The notes: generated from the letters alone by a model not told the origin. DNA of 64,000 nucleotides from Bradysia coprophila (GCF_014529535.1 NW_023503616.1:5752584-5816583); one strand, 5' to 3'. Shown: positions 38,859 to 50,977, numbered from the stretch's first letter. Numbers and translations: made by a program.

Positions 38859-38968
38859 TGTAACGTGCTTATTGAAAGAGTATCAATTGTCGACTGACTT
38901 TATTAACCACATTATAAATCATATGCGATGATGTGATGGATTACATTAGTGTTAGTGTCATATATGCT
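38859..38968 (-). repeat. 5' LTR of the Mag-like element
   Basis: 110 bp, the direct repeat partner of 34469-34578. The tRNA primer site abuts its inner edge. Confidence 0.9.
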
Positions 38969-39044
38969 CGAGCTTATCCCTCTAGGGAGTTTTTGTTTAT
39001 CTCGATATATCTGTTCTCGACAGATAAAATATGATATGCACCTA

Positions 39045-39160
39045 TTGCCAGACTGTTATTTTGACGTGTAGGCATTATGGCCCACGCCTTCGGCTAGGGC
39101 AATAATGCCTACACGTCAAAATATCAATCTTGGCAACAGGTGCATAATATATATTATAGC
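39045..39160. mobile_element. foldback element with about 45 bp arms
   Basis: The inner arms attttgacgtgtaggcattat and its complement surround the centre cacgccttcggc. The outer arms (atgcacctattgcca / tggcaacaggtgcat) also pair. Its layout resembles family 2, but the arm sequence is different. Confidence 0.75.
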
Positions 39161-40049
39161 CCTGTAGATCGGCAGAAATATTAAGACAGAATAAAGTTTT
39201 GTTCTCAGAAAATTATTTTCCAGTTGTTGAAGATAACTGTGTTTTTTGTATAACTCAACTCAGTTTGAATTTTTGAAGAATTTAATTTATATGAGATCAA
39301 AATGTTCCATCGTTTAGTTGGTGTATTCGAAATATCTACATAATTCGTTCTAAATCAGTGATGGTAAAAACGGTAGCACGACAGTCAAAAATTTGCGAAT
39401 GAAACAACATAGTCACAGGATGACTACCTTTACCACCTTTACTGGTCTTTTCGCGCATGTGTACTTTGTGAATGGCCCCGCAAACTTTAATAAATTGCAT
39501 TCGACACACATGCATCCTCTCAGGAATAGGTAAATGATTCGATTCTTGGTCAAGTGGTTTGAGATTTTTGGGAAAGTTGTAAGCTGTTCAGTACAGAAAA
39601 TTTTTTGGAAATCATTGTCTCGACATCCGGAAGAACGAGATGTTAGAAACTCTCCATAGGCGTTTTTCCTTGTTACCACGATAAATAACTTGAGCAATTT
39701 CTCTCTATTTTCAATTTTTTTTTGCTGAAACCTTGCTTATGAAGGAGATTATTTGAACAAGTGTGAACTTTGCGCTTTTTAGTAGACAATATAGGAGTAA
39801 AATATCGCTCGCTTCATTTCATTTTTTTTAAAATTCTACTTATGGACTTCCGTAAATTTACGCATTTAAAAACGTCTGTTAAAAAGTCCTGTGCATCACA
39901 AGTTACGGTTTTGTTTCGATGGTAAATGAAATGAAATGAAATTTTTATATTTTTCCCACACCAAAAGGAGCACAAAGACTTTTTTTTTAATAATGCGACT
40001 CAAAATTTTGTTCTACAAAGAAAAAACTAAAACTTGTGAAAATAAAATT
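39161..40049. other. no gene seen
   Basis: AT-rich intergenic DNA. No structure beyond simple repeats. Confidence 0.35.
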
Positions 40050-40483
40050 TTAATATTCACAAATTCCTGTGTCACTATCGTAGTCACAGATGTCTTTCAC
40101 AGAATCTATGTTTTGAGTCCATGCATCTTCATATGTCTCAGCATCAGTGTCACTCGCGTCAGGAACATGTGATGAAACTTTAAAGTCTGCATCTTCAATC
40201 TCCGAAAAATAGTCGTGTTCTGACTCAGGATCCGAGAAATAATCAACATCCTCGGCATCTTCGTCGCAAAAATATTCAACATCTTCGATTTGATTCATGA
40301 ACAGTGGTGACGTTTTTTCTGTAAAATCACAATGGAACTCTTAGGCAAAAAACACTTCAACTATATTTTCAAACAGCCTTTACCATTCGCCTTTACTTCA
40401 GCTACATTTGCTGGTACATTTTGGATATCAGACAAAGACAATAGTTTGAGCTTCTCAAGATTTAGTTTTGCTTGGGAATCCAT
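40050..40483 (-). CDS. small highly acidic two-exon protein, unrecognised
   Basis: Exon 1 (40384-40483) starts MDSQAKLNLEKLKLLSLSDI. A 65 bp intron with GT/AG ends follows, then exon 2 (40050-40318). The join is in frame and gives 122 aa. Exon 2 is dominated by Asp, Glu, Ser and Tyr, with EDVEYFCDEDAEDVDYF and two related repeats of the form D/E-x-x-YFS(D/E)xE. There is no signal peptide and no known domain. The perfect frame across a canonical short intron supports a real gene. It could be a nuclear or chaperone-like acidic protein or a young orphan; the function is unknown. Confidence 0.55.
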
Positions 40484-40619
40484 GGCGCTGCCCTTTTCTT
40501 AGATGTTCGCAAATTATACAATTTGACAGAAATAATTCAGCATCAGCACACTTCATTTTTCACAAAAAAAGTCATGGCAGTGACCGTTCAAACAAATAGT
40601 CTTTTGCTTACCGCTCGAG

Positions 40620-40730
40620 TGGTTTTTCCGGCCGGAAAAACAATTTTCCATTTTCAGGAAAAAAATTGTTTTACAAGTTTTTATGGCAAACAGCATGAAA
40701 CAAAGAAAAATCTTAAAATCTTTAAGGCAA
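40620..40730. repeat. dispersed repeat, inverted copy of 28615-28720
   Basis: Shares caaacagcatgaaacaaag and the ccggaaaaacaattttcc block with the earlier copy in reverse orientation. Confidence 0.6.
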
Positions 40731-40880
40731 ACGAAATTACACAAATACCTACACCACGATACCTGTAGTAGCATTATTAAGATGGATGGTGTAAATATTG
40801 TAAAAAAAGAAGTCTCAGTCAATGGTACAAAGTACAAACGTTAGCACGACAGTCAAAAATTTGTGATTAAAACACTAGAA

Positions 40881-41050
40881 GCAACGCACTGCTCCTAGCA
40901 CTGCGTTTCTTTCGTAAAGATAGATGACTTGTTTTCGTTGTATGAGTTAAAACACACAATACAATCAATCTTAAGCGGTAGCTCTCATTACGAAAGCCTC
41001 CAAATTGGACATTTGTCAAAGTAGTGTTCATGCTAGGAGCAGTGCGTTGC
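40881..41050. mobile_element. MITE family 1, third copy
   Basis: The ends gcaacgcactgctcctagca and tgctaggagcagtgcgttgc are 20 bp perfect inverted repeats. The internal tgacttgttttcgttgtat and cctccaaatt blocks match 3622-3833 in the opposite orientation. Confidence 0.85.
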
Positions 41051-41129
41051 TAGACGACAAATTACAGAAAATGTTTTGAAAATCGTCTATAAGAAATGTT
41101 TGTCTCATACGAGTCATTCAGTGTGTACC

Positions 41130-41290
41130 TCCTTATTGCCACTGCCAAAAATAATAAAGATTAAGTTAACTATAGGACGTTCCAAATTCGATTTATTCGC
41201 TAGAGAAATTCCATGTGTGACATAGGAATCGAACCTGGAACATTTTGTAGTAAGACCTCTCCAAACTCCATTAAAAAACGGTTCATGGGA
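41130..41290 (-). mobile_element. possible tRNA-derived SINE fragment
   Basis: On the minus strand an 11 bp polymerase III box B, GGTTCGATTCC, follows a weak box A-like TGGAGTTTGGAGAGG by about 20-25 bp, as in a tRNA-derived head. No poly-A or simple tail is clear. It cannot fold as a normal tRNA by eye. Confidence 0.3.
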
Positions 41291-41859
41291 CTGGGACATC
41301 TAAATTGGTTAGTTTCCGCTATCAAATTATATGTCTACTTTTGAAGATTTAATTCATTAGGAAAATCAACACTAAGGAGATATCGAAAGAATTTAATTGA
41401 TTTTTTTAGTGAACATCAAGCACTTATATAATGCTGACGATCATAATCTATAGCTGGTTTATCTTTGTGTGCCTACGACTCGGATAAACATAAACAAATT
41501 TCATGAACTTCAAGTATCACATCCATAATTGGTAGATATTGTGTACCATGAAGCTAAAATTCGCGGTTATAAAATTCCTCTTAGCAGAGCTTATTTTTGA
41601 GAAAACATTTTCTTTAATTTTCTTGATTTTCTCGAAATTTCTTAAAGACTTTCTCGAATTTCTCGAAAAACATTTTCATTAAAATTCGAGAAAGTCGAGA
41701 AACTTGGAGAAAGTCTTTCCTCGAAAATAGGCACTGCTTCTTTTAGTCCAATTAAAATAAACTTTGGAAGAATGTAACAATAAACAGAAGTTTTAAACAA
41801 ACAACAGGGTAATTTTGTTTTGCATTCATCACTGTAATAAATACTTAACTCTAAAATAA

Positions 41860-42646
41860 TCATGTACGTCGCAACCTTCGCACTTTCATTTCAACGCTTT
41901 TCAAACTGTACATATCTACAGCGAAAGAATGTCGAAAATTTACTCCAAATACATTATCATTCGATGATGATCCTTTGGTTGCAAGCGAACGGACTTTACT
42001 CATCCAAACTCCATTCAGATTAGAATAATAACATTGACGGTACCTAGGGTATTCGTACGTTATTAGGGGAAACACTTCCTCTCATTTTAATGCTTAGTCA
42101 CCACCAAGCACCCTTACATGCAATAGCACAATTAGCCGTGTGACCGTCATTTTGTTTGTCTTTTGTAGTGAACATTGCTCCATTATGATATGTAAGAGAG
42201 TCACTAATTTGCCCTTCACTAGTGAAATTTCCAACGTAGAGTTTGTAGTTTTCGTCCTCCGTACGAATTCGGAATGGAGAGTATTTGGCAAAAGCAAATT
42301 CGTTCTCTTGGAAACCAGTCACTTCAATTTTCAACTGATAATCGTTATTCTCTGTCAATTGGTGAATGAAATTATTTCCAAGCCAATGGTCACTATCAAC
42401 GCTGCCAAATCCATTCCGATATTCTTCCCAGTTTCGGAAAAAGTCCGTCAATCCGTCGTATCTGACTTGAATGAGCGTTCATCTGTCTGAATGGATGAAT
42501 GGGCTCTCAGTTAGTCGTAACAGACTTTGTTTGACATTCTCTTCAAACACTCCATCACTTTTAAATTCACAAAAAAATTCTCTAGCAGATTGACCAGCAA
42601 TTAAGCTAGTAGCGATAAGCAGCACAACGATTAAATTTCTGTTCAT
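41860..42646 (-). CDS. secreted fibrinogen-related protein (FREP) with an in-frame TGA
   Basis: Two exons: 42102-42646 and 41860-42043, joined by a 58 bp GT/AG intron that turns ACKGAWW into the family's KGAWWYRQCYYSNLNG. Signal peptide MNRNLIVVLLIATSLIAGQS. The fibrinogen C-terminal domain shows RYDGLTDFFRNWEEYRNGFG, WLGNNFIHQLT, FAKYSPFRI, SLTYHNGAMFTTKDKQNDG and the C-terminal YSLKSVEMKVRRL. A TGA lies in frame between SPFIHSDR and TLIQVRYDG, exactly where relatives have the Trp of the WT(V/L)IQ motif, so one G-to-A change would explain it. Everything after it is intact. It is either a very recent pseudogene, a null allele or a sequence error. FREPs are lectin-like and often immune recognition factors in flies. 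Confidence 0.8.
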
Positions 42647-42686
42647 TTTATCAAAGGAAGTCTGTCTTTCAATTCTACGTTCAGCC

Positions 42687-42692
42687 TTTATA
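42687..42692 (-). promoter_or_regulatory. TATA box of the FREP gene
   Basis: GATATAAAGGC about 45 bp upstream of the ATG on the minus strand, a good position for a TATA element with a short 5'UTR. Confidence 0.5.
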
Positions 42693-43111
42693 TCACGGCG
42701 CAAAGTATTGATAAAATGAATATCAATTGATAACGGTCCAATTTCGAAGAATTATAGGCAGGAGAGATTACATCGATTTCCTGTACTTTCATTATTTATC
42801 ATCATACACAGATAAAAGCAACGCCGCGCTTTCATCGATATTTATTATTTATCATATTTGGATATATAAAACGATTTCGCTAGAAATTGTTCGAATGAAC
42901 GAAAAGTTCAATCATTTAGCATTGACCTTGACTGTCATTTCCAGAGTCGCTTTGGGAAAGAGCTGATGAAATCTGTCTGAAAAATCCGATGGGACGACTA
43001 TGCATTGTGAAACAAGACTAGGCTAGTCTGACTAGCGATGTCAGTTAGTGACATTCAGTTTAAAACGAGTTCAATAAATCAGGAAAGTTTGAAAAACGTT
43101 TTTACTACCAG

Positions 43112-43231
43112 CCCCATGCGAAAGTTGACCATTACATAGCGATTTGCTGCCTGCAAAAATGATCCATGTCCACGTCCATGTTTTGGTTCGTTTTTTAATT
43201 TTCGTATGTGTAAATCAACTTTCGCATGGAA
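43112..43231. mobile_element. foldback MITE
   Basis: ccatgcgaaagttga and tcaacttTcgcatgg are perfect 15 bp inverted repeats, and the centre also holds atccatgtccacgtccatg. Confidence 0.6.
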
Positions 43232-43410
43232 GTAGTAGAAGTAGTAAAGTAATTCAGAATACATTGGATGCTGCTACTTACTTCCTTACTTCGGAAACAA
43301 CTTTGTGATACTCGGCATTCACTCTATACAAACTCTACACTCTACAAACTCTAGACAGTTTTACAGAAGCTATAAAAACACAAAATTGTTACCTCATGTA
43401 CTTTCCTTGG

Positions 43411-45062
43411 TCCCTTGACTGAAAGTCAGGGTCTTACGCCACAAAACAGCGAAAAATGTTTGTATGATAAAATTCCCTTGACTGAAAAATGTGTGAAAAC
43501 TCGTTAAATGTTTGTAATATTTTTCGTGGGGGGCAAGATAACTTGAGTAATTCGCAACTGATTTTAATGAAATTAGTTTTATTCGACGCAGAATTAAATT
43601 CCCGAGGCTAAGTTCGAAGATGAGCTATGTGGGACTAAGGATCTGGGAGCTATTCCAGAAAAACAGGATTTGTCACTGATCATAGCCTTAATTGAAAAAG
43701 ATTACTTTGGGCAAAAATGCAGTATAGGTGAACAGGGTGGATCGGCGATTTTTTGATTGGGAATAGTAGAGAAATATCACCTGACACCATTTCAGGCAAA
43801 ATTGGGGCGCGGAAAGCAATTTTAATTTTGTCACTTTGTATAAGGAAAATTAATTTGAGTCAAAGAAAAATATTGTTTGTACAAGGAAAAGGAAAAAATT
43901 AAAATTTCTTTCCGCGCCCTAATTTCGCCTGAAATGGTGTCAGGGGACATTTCTCTACCATTCACAGTCAAAAAATCGCCGATCCCCCCTGTTCACCTAT
44001 ACTGCATTTTAGCCTACTTTTATACGCTACGCTTTGGCAGCGGACTAACCACGCATACACTAACCTCGACTACGGTAACGCAAACTTAATTCACTAACAA
44101 AAGAGCGGCGTTTCCACATTTGTATTCTGAATCGATTAAAAAAAGACATTTTCCGGTATTTTCTATGGCGTAAGACCCTTGACATTATTTTATCTTCTAA
44201 ATATGGTTTAAACGTATCGTAAATGTATTCCTCACCGTAAAGAAGAAGTAGAAATGGACCGAAGATACTCTCGTTGATGGTCGGTGTGAACCTCTCCAGA
44301 TCATTCAAGTGCTAGAAGTTTTGGTTGCTATTCGAAATGAAAATGAGGAAGAACTTGCGGAATCTATCTACGGCAACACTTTGAAATTGTTCTTTCCGTC
44401 GTGATTTTCGAATAAATCGGTGAATTGAAACAGCGCGATTTTCATCAAGTCCTTCGACTCTCTGCAAAATGAAATACAAATTCGGAAGGAAAGATTCTTC
44501 GTGACCCACACACAACACTGTCCATGTCAAATAAATGTGAATCCGATGTACTTGGGATTAATAAATTGCTAGGGTAGGGCAGGCATCGCATAACAATTAT
44601 CTCTTTACTCCCCTTCAACATCGTTTTGCTACACAAGAGAGTTATCGTGTGAACAAAGAGTCGAAAAGACTTCTTCTGAGAACTACTTCCAGTGGTTGAA
44701 CCGATACCACCGATTTTCGAACTTGACCTAAGGATAAGAATTTTAGGCATCGATGGAAAAAAGTTTTTGAAAATCGGTTGAGATTTACTCAAGTTATAAT
44801 GTTAACAAAGAGCACAAAATTGTAACATTTAACGTTTTTTCATCACATTTCGTGAACGTGTTATGTACGGTCAAAGGCTCTATACTATACCAGGAAAAAG
44901 ATTAACATTTTTTATCTGTCAAAAACTGTCTCTAACATCCGCCGTGTTTGAAATTCTCCATACAAAATGTAAACAAACGGCGGCTGTTAGGGACCGATAT
45001 AGAGCCATTGGTACGGTGTATTTTCTTTTGTAAGACCCATGACTTACTTTCAAGGGAATTAG
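43411..45062. mobile_element. element with CCCTTGACTGAAAGTCA-type ends, carrying nested foldbacks
   Basis: The left end is cccttgactgaaagtcaggg then tcttacgcc. The right end is a diverged complement, gtaagacccatgactta then tcaagggaatt, near 45030-45060. The interior matches units inside 9959-15217 in inverse orientation (gagctattccagaaaaacagg; tcgaagatgagctatgtggg). A 302 bp foldback is nested at 43711-44012, and a smaller inverted pair (ggctctatacta / gatatagagcc) is near 44870-45010. No transposase. Confidence 0.6.
43711..44012. mobile_element. nested foldback element with about 100 bp arms
   Basis: The arms include atgcagtataggtgaacagg and ggcgattttttga, mirrored by tcaaaaaatcgcc and cctgttcacctatactgcat. 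A ggtgtcag / ctgacacc block and gcgcgg / ccgcgc close the stem. Confidence 0.85.
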
Positions 45063-45365
45063 TTGGATGGGTCGTATTGTATTCGAGTTATCTTTCGTTT
45101 TATGTTTATGAAGAGGTTACGCCGATCACTGGGATCATTTTATCGCCAGAGAGATGCTAATAAAACAACTTATAGAAACTGTTTTTCAAATTCAAATTTA
45201 TCGACACTTGCAGACTCTGTCATGTTAGACATAAATCGTTAGATGTCGCTGTAAGCATCCTTAATGTGCTGTCACTTCGCTTGACATGATTCAAACTGTC
45301 AGTTTTAGATGCTATATCCTAGAGGTTAGGGTTTTTCGTGTGTTTATAAACAAAAATCGTTTGCA

Positions 45366-48300
45366 ATGGGACGAACAAGAAATAAACGCCGTTCAACCAC
45401 CAAAGACAATGGTAACTCTAAGAAGTCTAAGGCAGTGAATGTGAGCAGTGATGATGAATCGACGGAAGAAAATAATACGATTAGCGAATCGGAGAGATCG
45501 GGGAGCGACACCGACACCAGTAACAAGAGAACTAATGTTGCGAAGAATGGTGGAGGTGATGATGATGATGATGAGGGATCGTGTGAAGCTGAACCCAGTG
45601 ACGATCAAATAAAATCTGATACGGATTCAGATGATATGCCTCTGATCAACGTTGCTAAGAAGGCAGATGAGGTACGTATTTTGTTGTCACACAAAACATT
45701 TTCGGTTGTTGGACATACAAACGTGTTGTAGGTTGCAGCCATTCTAGCTTGCGAAAGACGTTTTGGCCAAAAGAAATATCGTGTGAAATGGAAAGACACC
45801 GCCAGAGGTCAATCATGGATATCTGGACAAAAAACGCTACGGCTCTGTCCGGAGGCTTTCCATAAATTCGTTGCAGAAGAGAAGAAAGCGAATGAGGTTT
45901 GACACTCTCCATCTGTAGCTCAGGCCCGTACGTAATGCCGGGGTCTTGTATACGTCTACAATCGCGTTCAAGTGGCCGTGATTTAGGGCAAAGCCTTTAT
46001 TTGTGGTTGTGCACAGAGATGATTTAGTCAAATGGACGACTGAGTTCCAACACGAGTGGGTTTAGTGAGCCAACGTGGTCCGACCAGTTGTGTCGAGAGT
46101 CTGGAGTGGAGAACTCCTTAGACTTACGAGATCAAAACGTGGAAATTTTCCTGATAGAAGTTGTAAGGTCAGGAAGTAGTCTCCCGAATTTTTGATTCAT
46201 CCGTAAACCTCATTAACGTATCCAGTCGCAGGCAGATCGATCTATCATGATCCAGAGCTTATTATAAGCTTTTCGACTTGGAGGGGATTTCGACATTATT
46301 TTATTCGAAAAGGGTGTGAAAGTGAACTAATGATTAACACCCAGATCAGAGAGCTGTCCGCTACAAAAATACCAATGAATTAGATTCTTCACTCAGAAAA
46401 TATCGAATTCATCTCTTTAATAGGAGAAACATCCACTCCCGGTTGGTTTTCGTCATATTCTTGAGAAACATTTCACCCAATCGAGAGTAAGACACTTTGA
46501 AATCGGTAATAGAATCTATACCTGTACTACACGAGCGAAGCGAGCGAAAATGTTTTTAGGCTCAGTTTCACAGACACTGGTATTAAAAGTATCAAATCAT
46601 CATAAAGATTGGAAATAGGATAAAAATACTGGTTACAACTTGAGTCTTCCAGCCATTTATTTTACTCCAACGCCCTGGACAATGGTCCAATAATGTCTAT
46701 GGTAATTCACTAGATCTGCCATCATATAATGTTTATCATTGTGGGTAGTTAAACGGGCTGCCCAAGGGAGACGCACAATTTCTTTAAAAGATAATAATTT
46801 GTTGAAGTCGTAACTACTTAGAAATCGAGGCACCAATACAAAACGATTTTGAGGCACAGCTGGGGTTTCTACAAATTTTCTGTTTTAAATTCGGTGCTGT
46901 CTTCCCCTATCATCTTATAGAGGTTAACACCTCCGAATTGTGACATAAATTTTGAATCTAAAAAGCGCGCATAGTTTCCAGTGCTGCCACTACTCCTAGA
47001 GAAATTCTAAAATTTAAAAATTCTCCTAAATCCTCCTAAAATCACCTAAAACTTCTAACATCCTAAAATGGAGCTAAAGACACTTAAAAAAAATTCCATT
47101 GAACCAATTCATGGAAAATTCGCCGGCGGCACAGAAGTTGTCAATTCCATCGTTCCATTTTACATTTTTGAATATTATATTAGAGTTCTATCTCAATCAC
47201 ACACTTTATTGGTGTTCCATCCTTCAAACATTACTTAAAACAGTTCTAAAGCCAAACAAGAATCTCCTTAAAACAGTTGTCACCACTCCTAAAATTCTCC
47301 TAAAATTAAGCCTCCTAAAATTCTGAAATAGGAGCCATTTTAAACAGTGGCAGCCCTGATGTTTCCGATAGAATTACAGATATTAAGGTTCTGGGTTAGT
47401 AGATTAGTATTTTACATCACTAGTGACGAAAAGTAGAATTTTTCAGGACTAGTCTGAAGCTTTCCCTAACGAGACTAAGCCGAGTAGTACAACCTTAAGA
47501 CGTGTCCTGAAAAAATTCTGCTTTCTTCACGAGTTACGAACGACGTTTTTTGTGTCCAAAAGATCATAGTGAGACGAAAAACAAAACCGAAACTGTACGA
47601 CAATCTCACTTTTTCTTAGCAATCACTTGTCAATCGTGGGTGCCGAAAGATGTCGAATTTTGATCCGAAGGCACAAATCAAATCTTATTTTTATCAACAT
47701 TTTCAATTTTTAATTTTGGGGGAATTATTCAGAGGGGCGTTGGGGGACGACTTGAAGCGGCTGGTGCACTTTTCCCCAACCGATATTCCTTATATGTCAT
47801 GAACTATTAACAATTTTGTACAAGACAAGACACCCTTCGTACGGGTCCCTTTTATGTTCGAAACTAATACAAACGTTTTAGATCGAAGCAATTTTGTCGC
47901 ACAAAAACTACGGCGGCGATATGAGATATCTGGTGAAATGGAAAGACCACACCAAAGGCGAAACTTGGCAGTCGGAAAGAACAATCCGAAAATTCGGTGG
48001 TCGAGAATTCCGTAAACTTTTCAGACAGCTAAAAAAAGAAGAACCGAAGGACGAGGTAAGAATGTCATAATTTTGCGATAGAAAATTGGTGGGACAGTAC
48101 AACTCAAGAAAATATTGGTATGGTGTGGTGAGTTATAATATCCTCATAAGGGATCCTCATAAGAATTGTATCTGATTGATGTAGGAGGAGCACCACATGC
48201 AAATGCAATACCTTTAACGTTCAGGTCCATAGGAGATTCTCCAGACCACTTCAATTTTTCCAGGAATTACAATAAGAAATTATTAAAATATTATGTGTGA

Positions 48301-49383
48301 TTTCTTGGTCGATTCGCGCAGCTCACAGATGAAATTTACATTCACCACACTCATTTCTTGAGTTATGTTATCCACACACCCACATATCATACAAAAAGTC
48401 CGAAACTACGAAAAACAAAAATGTTTTCAGGTGGAAGCCATTGTGTCGCATAAGAAACCTCATGGCAAGAAAAAATATCTTGTTAAATGGAAAGACCTTT
48501 CCAAAGGTGAAACCTGGGTGGGGGAAAATCGGCTCTTACGAATTTGCCCGCAATTAGTTAGTGACTACGAAGAAGAGGTGAAAAGAGCGTTTCTGGAGGA
48601 AACCGAGGTTCGAACATTTACATCGACTCCTTACCACAATTTGCATCGGTCAATCTTCTACTTCTGTTTAGGTGGAAGCAATTCTTGAGCATAAGAAAGC
48701 CCATGGTCACAGCAAATATCTCATCAAATGGAAGGACCATTCGAAAGGTAAAACGTGGGAAACAGCGACAAGAACCGCGGCAGTGGGCCAGGTTTTTTTG
48801 GATCAATTTGTTGAACAGGTAGGTACACTGATTGATCGAAACAGGTCGAAGTACTGAAACTCCCTGAATACTCACAAGTGTTGACGTTTCGTAAACATCT
48901 TTCCAGAACCCAGACTGCGCGCCAGAACCAAAACGAATTGAATACAAACCTAAAACCCAACGGAAAAAGAGACGAAAACGCAAATCCAGAGAAATGGAGG
49001 ATGAATGGGAAGACTCCGATACAGACATGGAGTCGCGTTACCTCAAGGTGAAGGATATCGTTGAAATGTCAGATGATGACGATGAATCGTATGAATCGTA
49101 TGCGGAAGATGGTTCATCGAATTCGGATGTGGAATGGGAAGTCGAACAGATCGTTGGCGTTAAGAAGGTTAAAGGTGAAAGTCGACAATATTTGATACGC
49201 TGGAAGGGCTACGGAGAGAAACATGATTCATGGGAGTCAGAAGAGCAATTGAACTGCCCGGATTTGATTAAGAAGTTCAACGGTGAGGTGAATACGAATG
49301 AGACACAAAGCGGTCGACAGACAGTCAAACAGAAAACGAGCACCAGTCGACACACTAAAAGATCTGATAAGAAACGAAATTAA
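45366..49383 (+). CDS. five-chromodomain protein built from repeated phase-0 exons
   Basis: Six exons, 45366-45671, 45732-45896, 47882-48055, 48431-48607, 48672-48818 and 48907-49383, total 481 aa. Exon 1 is an acidic, Ser-rich nuclear-type tail with a basic start (MGRTRNKRRSTTK). Exons 2-5 each encode one chromodomain-like module that begins (V/I)(A/E)AI and contains KYRVKWKD, RYLVKWKD, KYLVKWKD or KYLIKWKD, then a Trp within ten or so residues. All four exons start and end in phase 0, and exons 2-4 end in Glu. Exon 6 has a basic stretch (QRKKRRKRKSRE), acidic runs and a canonical HP1-like chromodomain (WEVEQIVG, QYLIRWKGYG, HDSWESEEQLNCPDLI). Chromodomains read methylated histone tails. The N-terminal aromatic-cage residue is present only in the last module (W of WEVEQI); the others have Asp, Asn, Lys or Glu nearby. 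Intron 2 is about 2 kb; the other introns are 60-380 bp. Confidence 0.88.
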
Positions 49384-50940
49384 TTCAACTCCATGGCCGT
49401 TTAAATGCGGAATATCAATAATGCCAAGATGTCCAGGCTTTGTGTTTTTTCTTTGTGTTTGATTTTTTTGTGTGTTGACCCCGGAACGTGGAATAAATTT
49501 GTTTAAAGGATCCGAATTCCAGTGGTTTTTCTTTTGCTGCAGTGTACATGTACACACACTAAAAAATCGCATAAAATGTCTCATGCAGAAGGCACACGAG
49601 CAATTGTAATTGCCGATCCTAACAATCTAATTGCAATTCGAAAATGGTCGAAAACCTAAATAGTGCACTCCAGTCTTTCTCCCTCCTTTTCCCGAAAACT
49701 GACAGGATTTCGGCTTGGCACTCGAACTTTTCTTTTTCAGGGTACCAAGAGCTATCCAAATCACCCAAGACATCACGTGCACCTTTCATGGCTACTGGAC
49801 TAATATGGAAAGAAACGAAAAGGTAATTGCAGCTTTACTAGTTTCATAAGCATTTTCACTGTGATTGTGTTCTGTGTTACGTTTCGTTTCCTCGTTTTCA
49901 CCTTAAAAGAAGGCAAAGAGCTTCAATGTTTTCCTAATGTATGCCATTTCGATATTTCAAATCCCAATATTTCTGTCTTGAAGGAACTAACCATTTCATT
50001 CCAACTGTTCCGTTCGACTACTGTATTGTGGTCACCGTCAACAATAGAACGATGTAAATTACTTTCAGTGATTAGAGAAATCATCGATGATATTCAATGC
50101 TGATTTCACCGTTGATTGAGGTCAGCGCTGATCTCGTCATTAGTTAAATAAAATCAGCGTAAATCATTCATTGATTACAACTATCGCTGACATGTTATTG
50201 ATGTGTGCCAAAGTGGAGTTTATGAACAGAAGTGAGTGTTTGATCAGGTACTCGAGCTGTAAACATATGATAGGACAAACAGTTCTTGGCCCGAAACATA
50301 CTTTTTTCTCGCATGTCAGTTGTATTGCGTTGATGCATACGGAGGGGAATACTAACCAATTCTCTCTATCTTTACTGTTTGTGCCTTTCAAAGTACAGCT
50401 GCGTGTACAACCTTGTACTACAATTTTGTTATTTTCGACCAATTTATGAAATTGTCAGTTACTCGACACGAAACTTAGAAATTATGCTAAAATATTCGGT
50501 TTTGACCATCGGATCTATAAGGTAAACGATGTAGTAGCTGACCGGCTAAGCAATTTTTCAACTTTGGTCATCAGTATCTCAAGATGATTTGGATGAAGCT
50601 AAGTTTTTCCTTCGTCAGAATTTAATTTTGTCTGTTCCCATTCCGTAGAATATCAGAACTATTGACAATTAATTAATTTTTATTGTAAAAAACTAATTTT
50701 ACTGAAACACTGTTTTTGGTGCAGCAGCTGACCACAAAAAAACGAGTGTTTTAATACCTGACCAGTCTTGTTGCAGTAGTTGACCGCTACAAAATTAAGA
50801 CATTTTTCAAATTTTTCGCAATAATTTCGCATTATTCGACACATTTTCACTCTTAATTTACTGATATTAACCAATTTCAATGATAAAAACGCATAAAAAC
50901 ACAAAATATCAACGAATTTTAATCACATCATTTTGTACAC
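49384..50940. other. 3' flank of the chromodomain gene, then gene-free DNA
   Basis: A gaataaa signal lies near 49489, about 105 bp after the stop. Beyond that no supported gene. The open frames on both strands at 50164-50449 are mirror images in different frames and match nothing I know. Confidence 0.45.
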
Positions 50941-50977
50941 AACAATGCACATGGAAGGTGAAGCGTTTTGAGCCATT

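Larger units (their letters stand above)
34469..38968 (-). mobile_element. Ty3/gypsy LTR retrotransposon, Mag-like clade, looks whole
   Basis: A 4.5 kb element on the minus strand. The two 110 bp LTRs (38859-38968 upstream, 34469-34578 downstream) look identical by eye, so the insertion is young. The primer-binding site directly inside the upstream LTR starts TGGCGCAG. Very short LTRs, this primer site and one fused gag-pol frame are features of the Mag group. One uninterrupted frame (34761-38837, 1358 codons) holds, in order, gag with two zinc knuckles, an aspartic protease, reverse transcriptase, RNase H and integrase. There is no envelope gene. I could not identify a target-site duplication at the outer flanks. 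Confidence 0.93.

Noticed and set aside
41130-41290. A true tRNA gene suggested by the GGTTCGATTCC box
   Set aside because: No acceptor-stem pairing or proper box A; at best a SINE fragment.
50164-50449. Overlapping 92-codon frames on both strands
   Set aside because: Mirror-image open frames without family similarity or conserved motifs.
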